A DNA stretch of 5,434 bases from Actinomycetota bacterium (lineage in GTDB: Bacteria; Actinomycetota; Thermoleophilia; Solirubrobacterales; Solirubrobacteraceae), in assembly GCA_005883905.1 (NCBI GenBank), contig VAYD01000184.1, positions 1-5,434 on the forward strand, in the 5' to 3' direction. Below the pieces are notes generated by a model that was given only the letters and a program-made list of their open reading frames with translations, was not told the origin of the DNA and made no database searches. The number at the start of each line of letters is the position of its first letter. Position 1 is the stretch's first letter. The position numbers and the translations under genes were made by a program. This document shows positions 5,372 to 5,434 of the stretch, piece after piece.

Positions 5372-5434
5372 GGGGAGGGAGGCGGCTGGCGACCCGGCTC
5401 GCCCGAGGGCGCGCTCGCGGCGGGCTGCGAGGCG
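5372..5434. other. Short non-coding stretch upstream of the propeller gene
   Basis: The 63 bases before the ATG at 5371 hold no TANNNT element and no Shine-Dalgarno sequence on the coding strand. The GGAGGGAGG at about 5374-5382 is on the opposite strand, and no start codon follows it at a useful distance. The promoter of the propeller gene, or an upstream co-transcribed gene, must lie beyond the window edge. Confidence 0.6.

Noticed and set aside
5388..5410. Hairpins GGCGA/TCGCC (5388-5403) and GCCC/GGGC (5401-5410) upstream of the propeller gene
   Set aside because: Short GC-only stems in a GC-rich region with no U-tract or adjacent promoter element to give them meaning.

Overview
The window is very GC-rich with strong third-position GC bias, and all of its coding sequence lies on the minus strand. 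The protein families present point to a high-GC actinobacterium. I favour the Thermoleophilia/Solirubrobacterales group, because the secreted beta-propeller protein with C-terminal Cys-containing Ig-like modules and the sigma-like/zinc-finger membrane protein are styles I associate with it. That placement is inference from protein style, not from a marker gene.

Layout, read in the direction of transcription (right to left). (1) 5372-5434 is a short non-coding leader with no recognisable promoter or ribosome binding site. (2) 5371-3497 encodes a 624-residue exported protein: a signal peptide, seven TolB/PD40-like propeller blades, then two C-terminal beta-rich modules, each with a Cys pair. 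(3) 3496-3432 is a 65-base spacer carrying a putative leaderless promoter and an inverted repeat. (4) 3431-2418 encodes a 337-residue one-pass membrane protein. It combines a degenerate sigma-70 region-2-like N-terminus, an anti-sigma-type zinc finger (HxxxCxxC), a long acidic/proline linker, one membrane helix and a Ser/Thr-rich outer tail. (5) 2417-2389 is a 29-base spacer with a second putative leaderless promoter. (6) 2388-1048 encodes a proline dehydrogenase whose sequence resembles the PRODH half of PutA. (7) 1051-1 encodes the first 350 residues of L-glutamate-gamma-semialdehyde (P5C) dehydrogenase, cut by the window edge.

The last two genes form the complete proline-to-glutamate pathway and overlap by four bases (GTGA), so they are almost certainly co-transcribed and translationally coupled. 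Together they read like a PutA protein split at its inter-domain linker. The membrane sigma/anti-sigma-like gene sits just upstream in the same orientation. It could be a regulator of the pathway, but the separate promoter-like element in front of the proline dehydrogenase means co-transcription should not be assumed. The most unusual items are the sigma-remnant/zinc-finger/membrane fusion, the two TANNNT elements placed exactly 7 bases before two start codons, and the repeated Asp/Asn loop in the propeller. I saw no RNA genes, mobile elements or CRISPR arrays.
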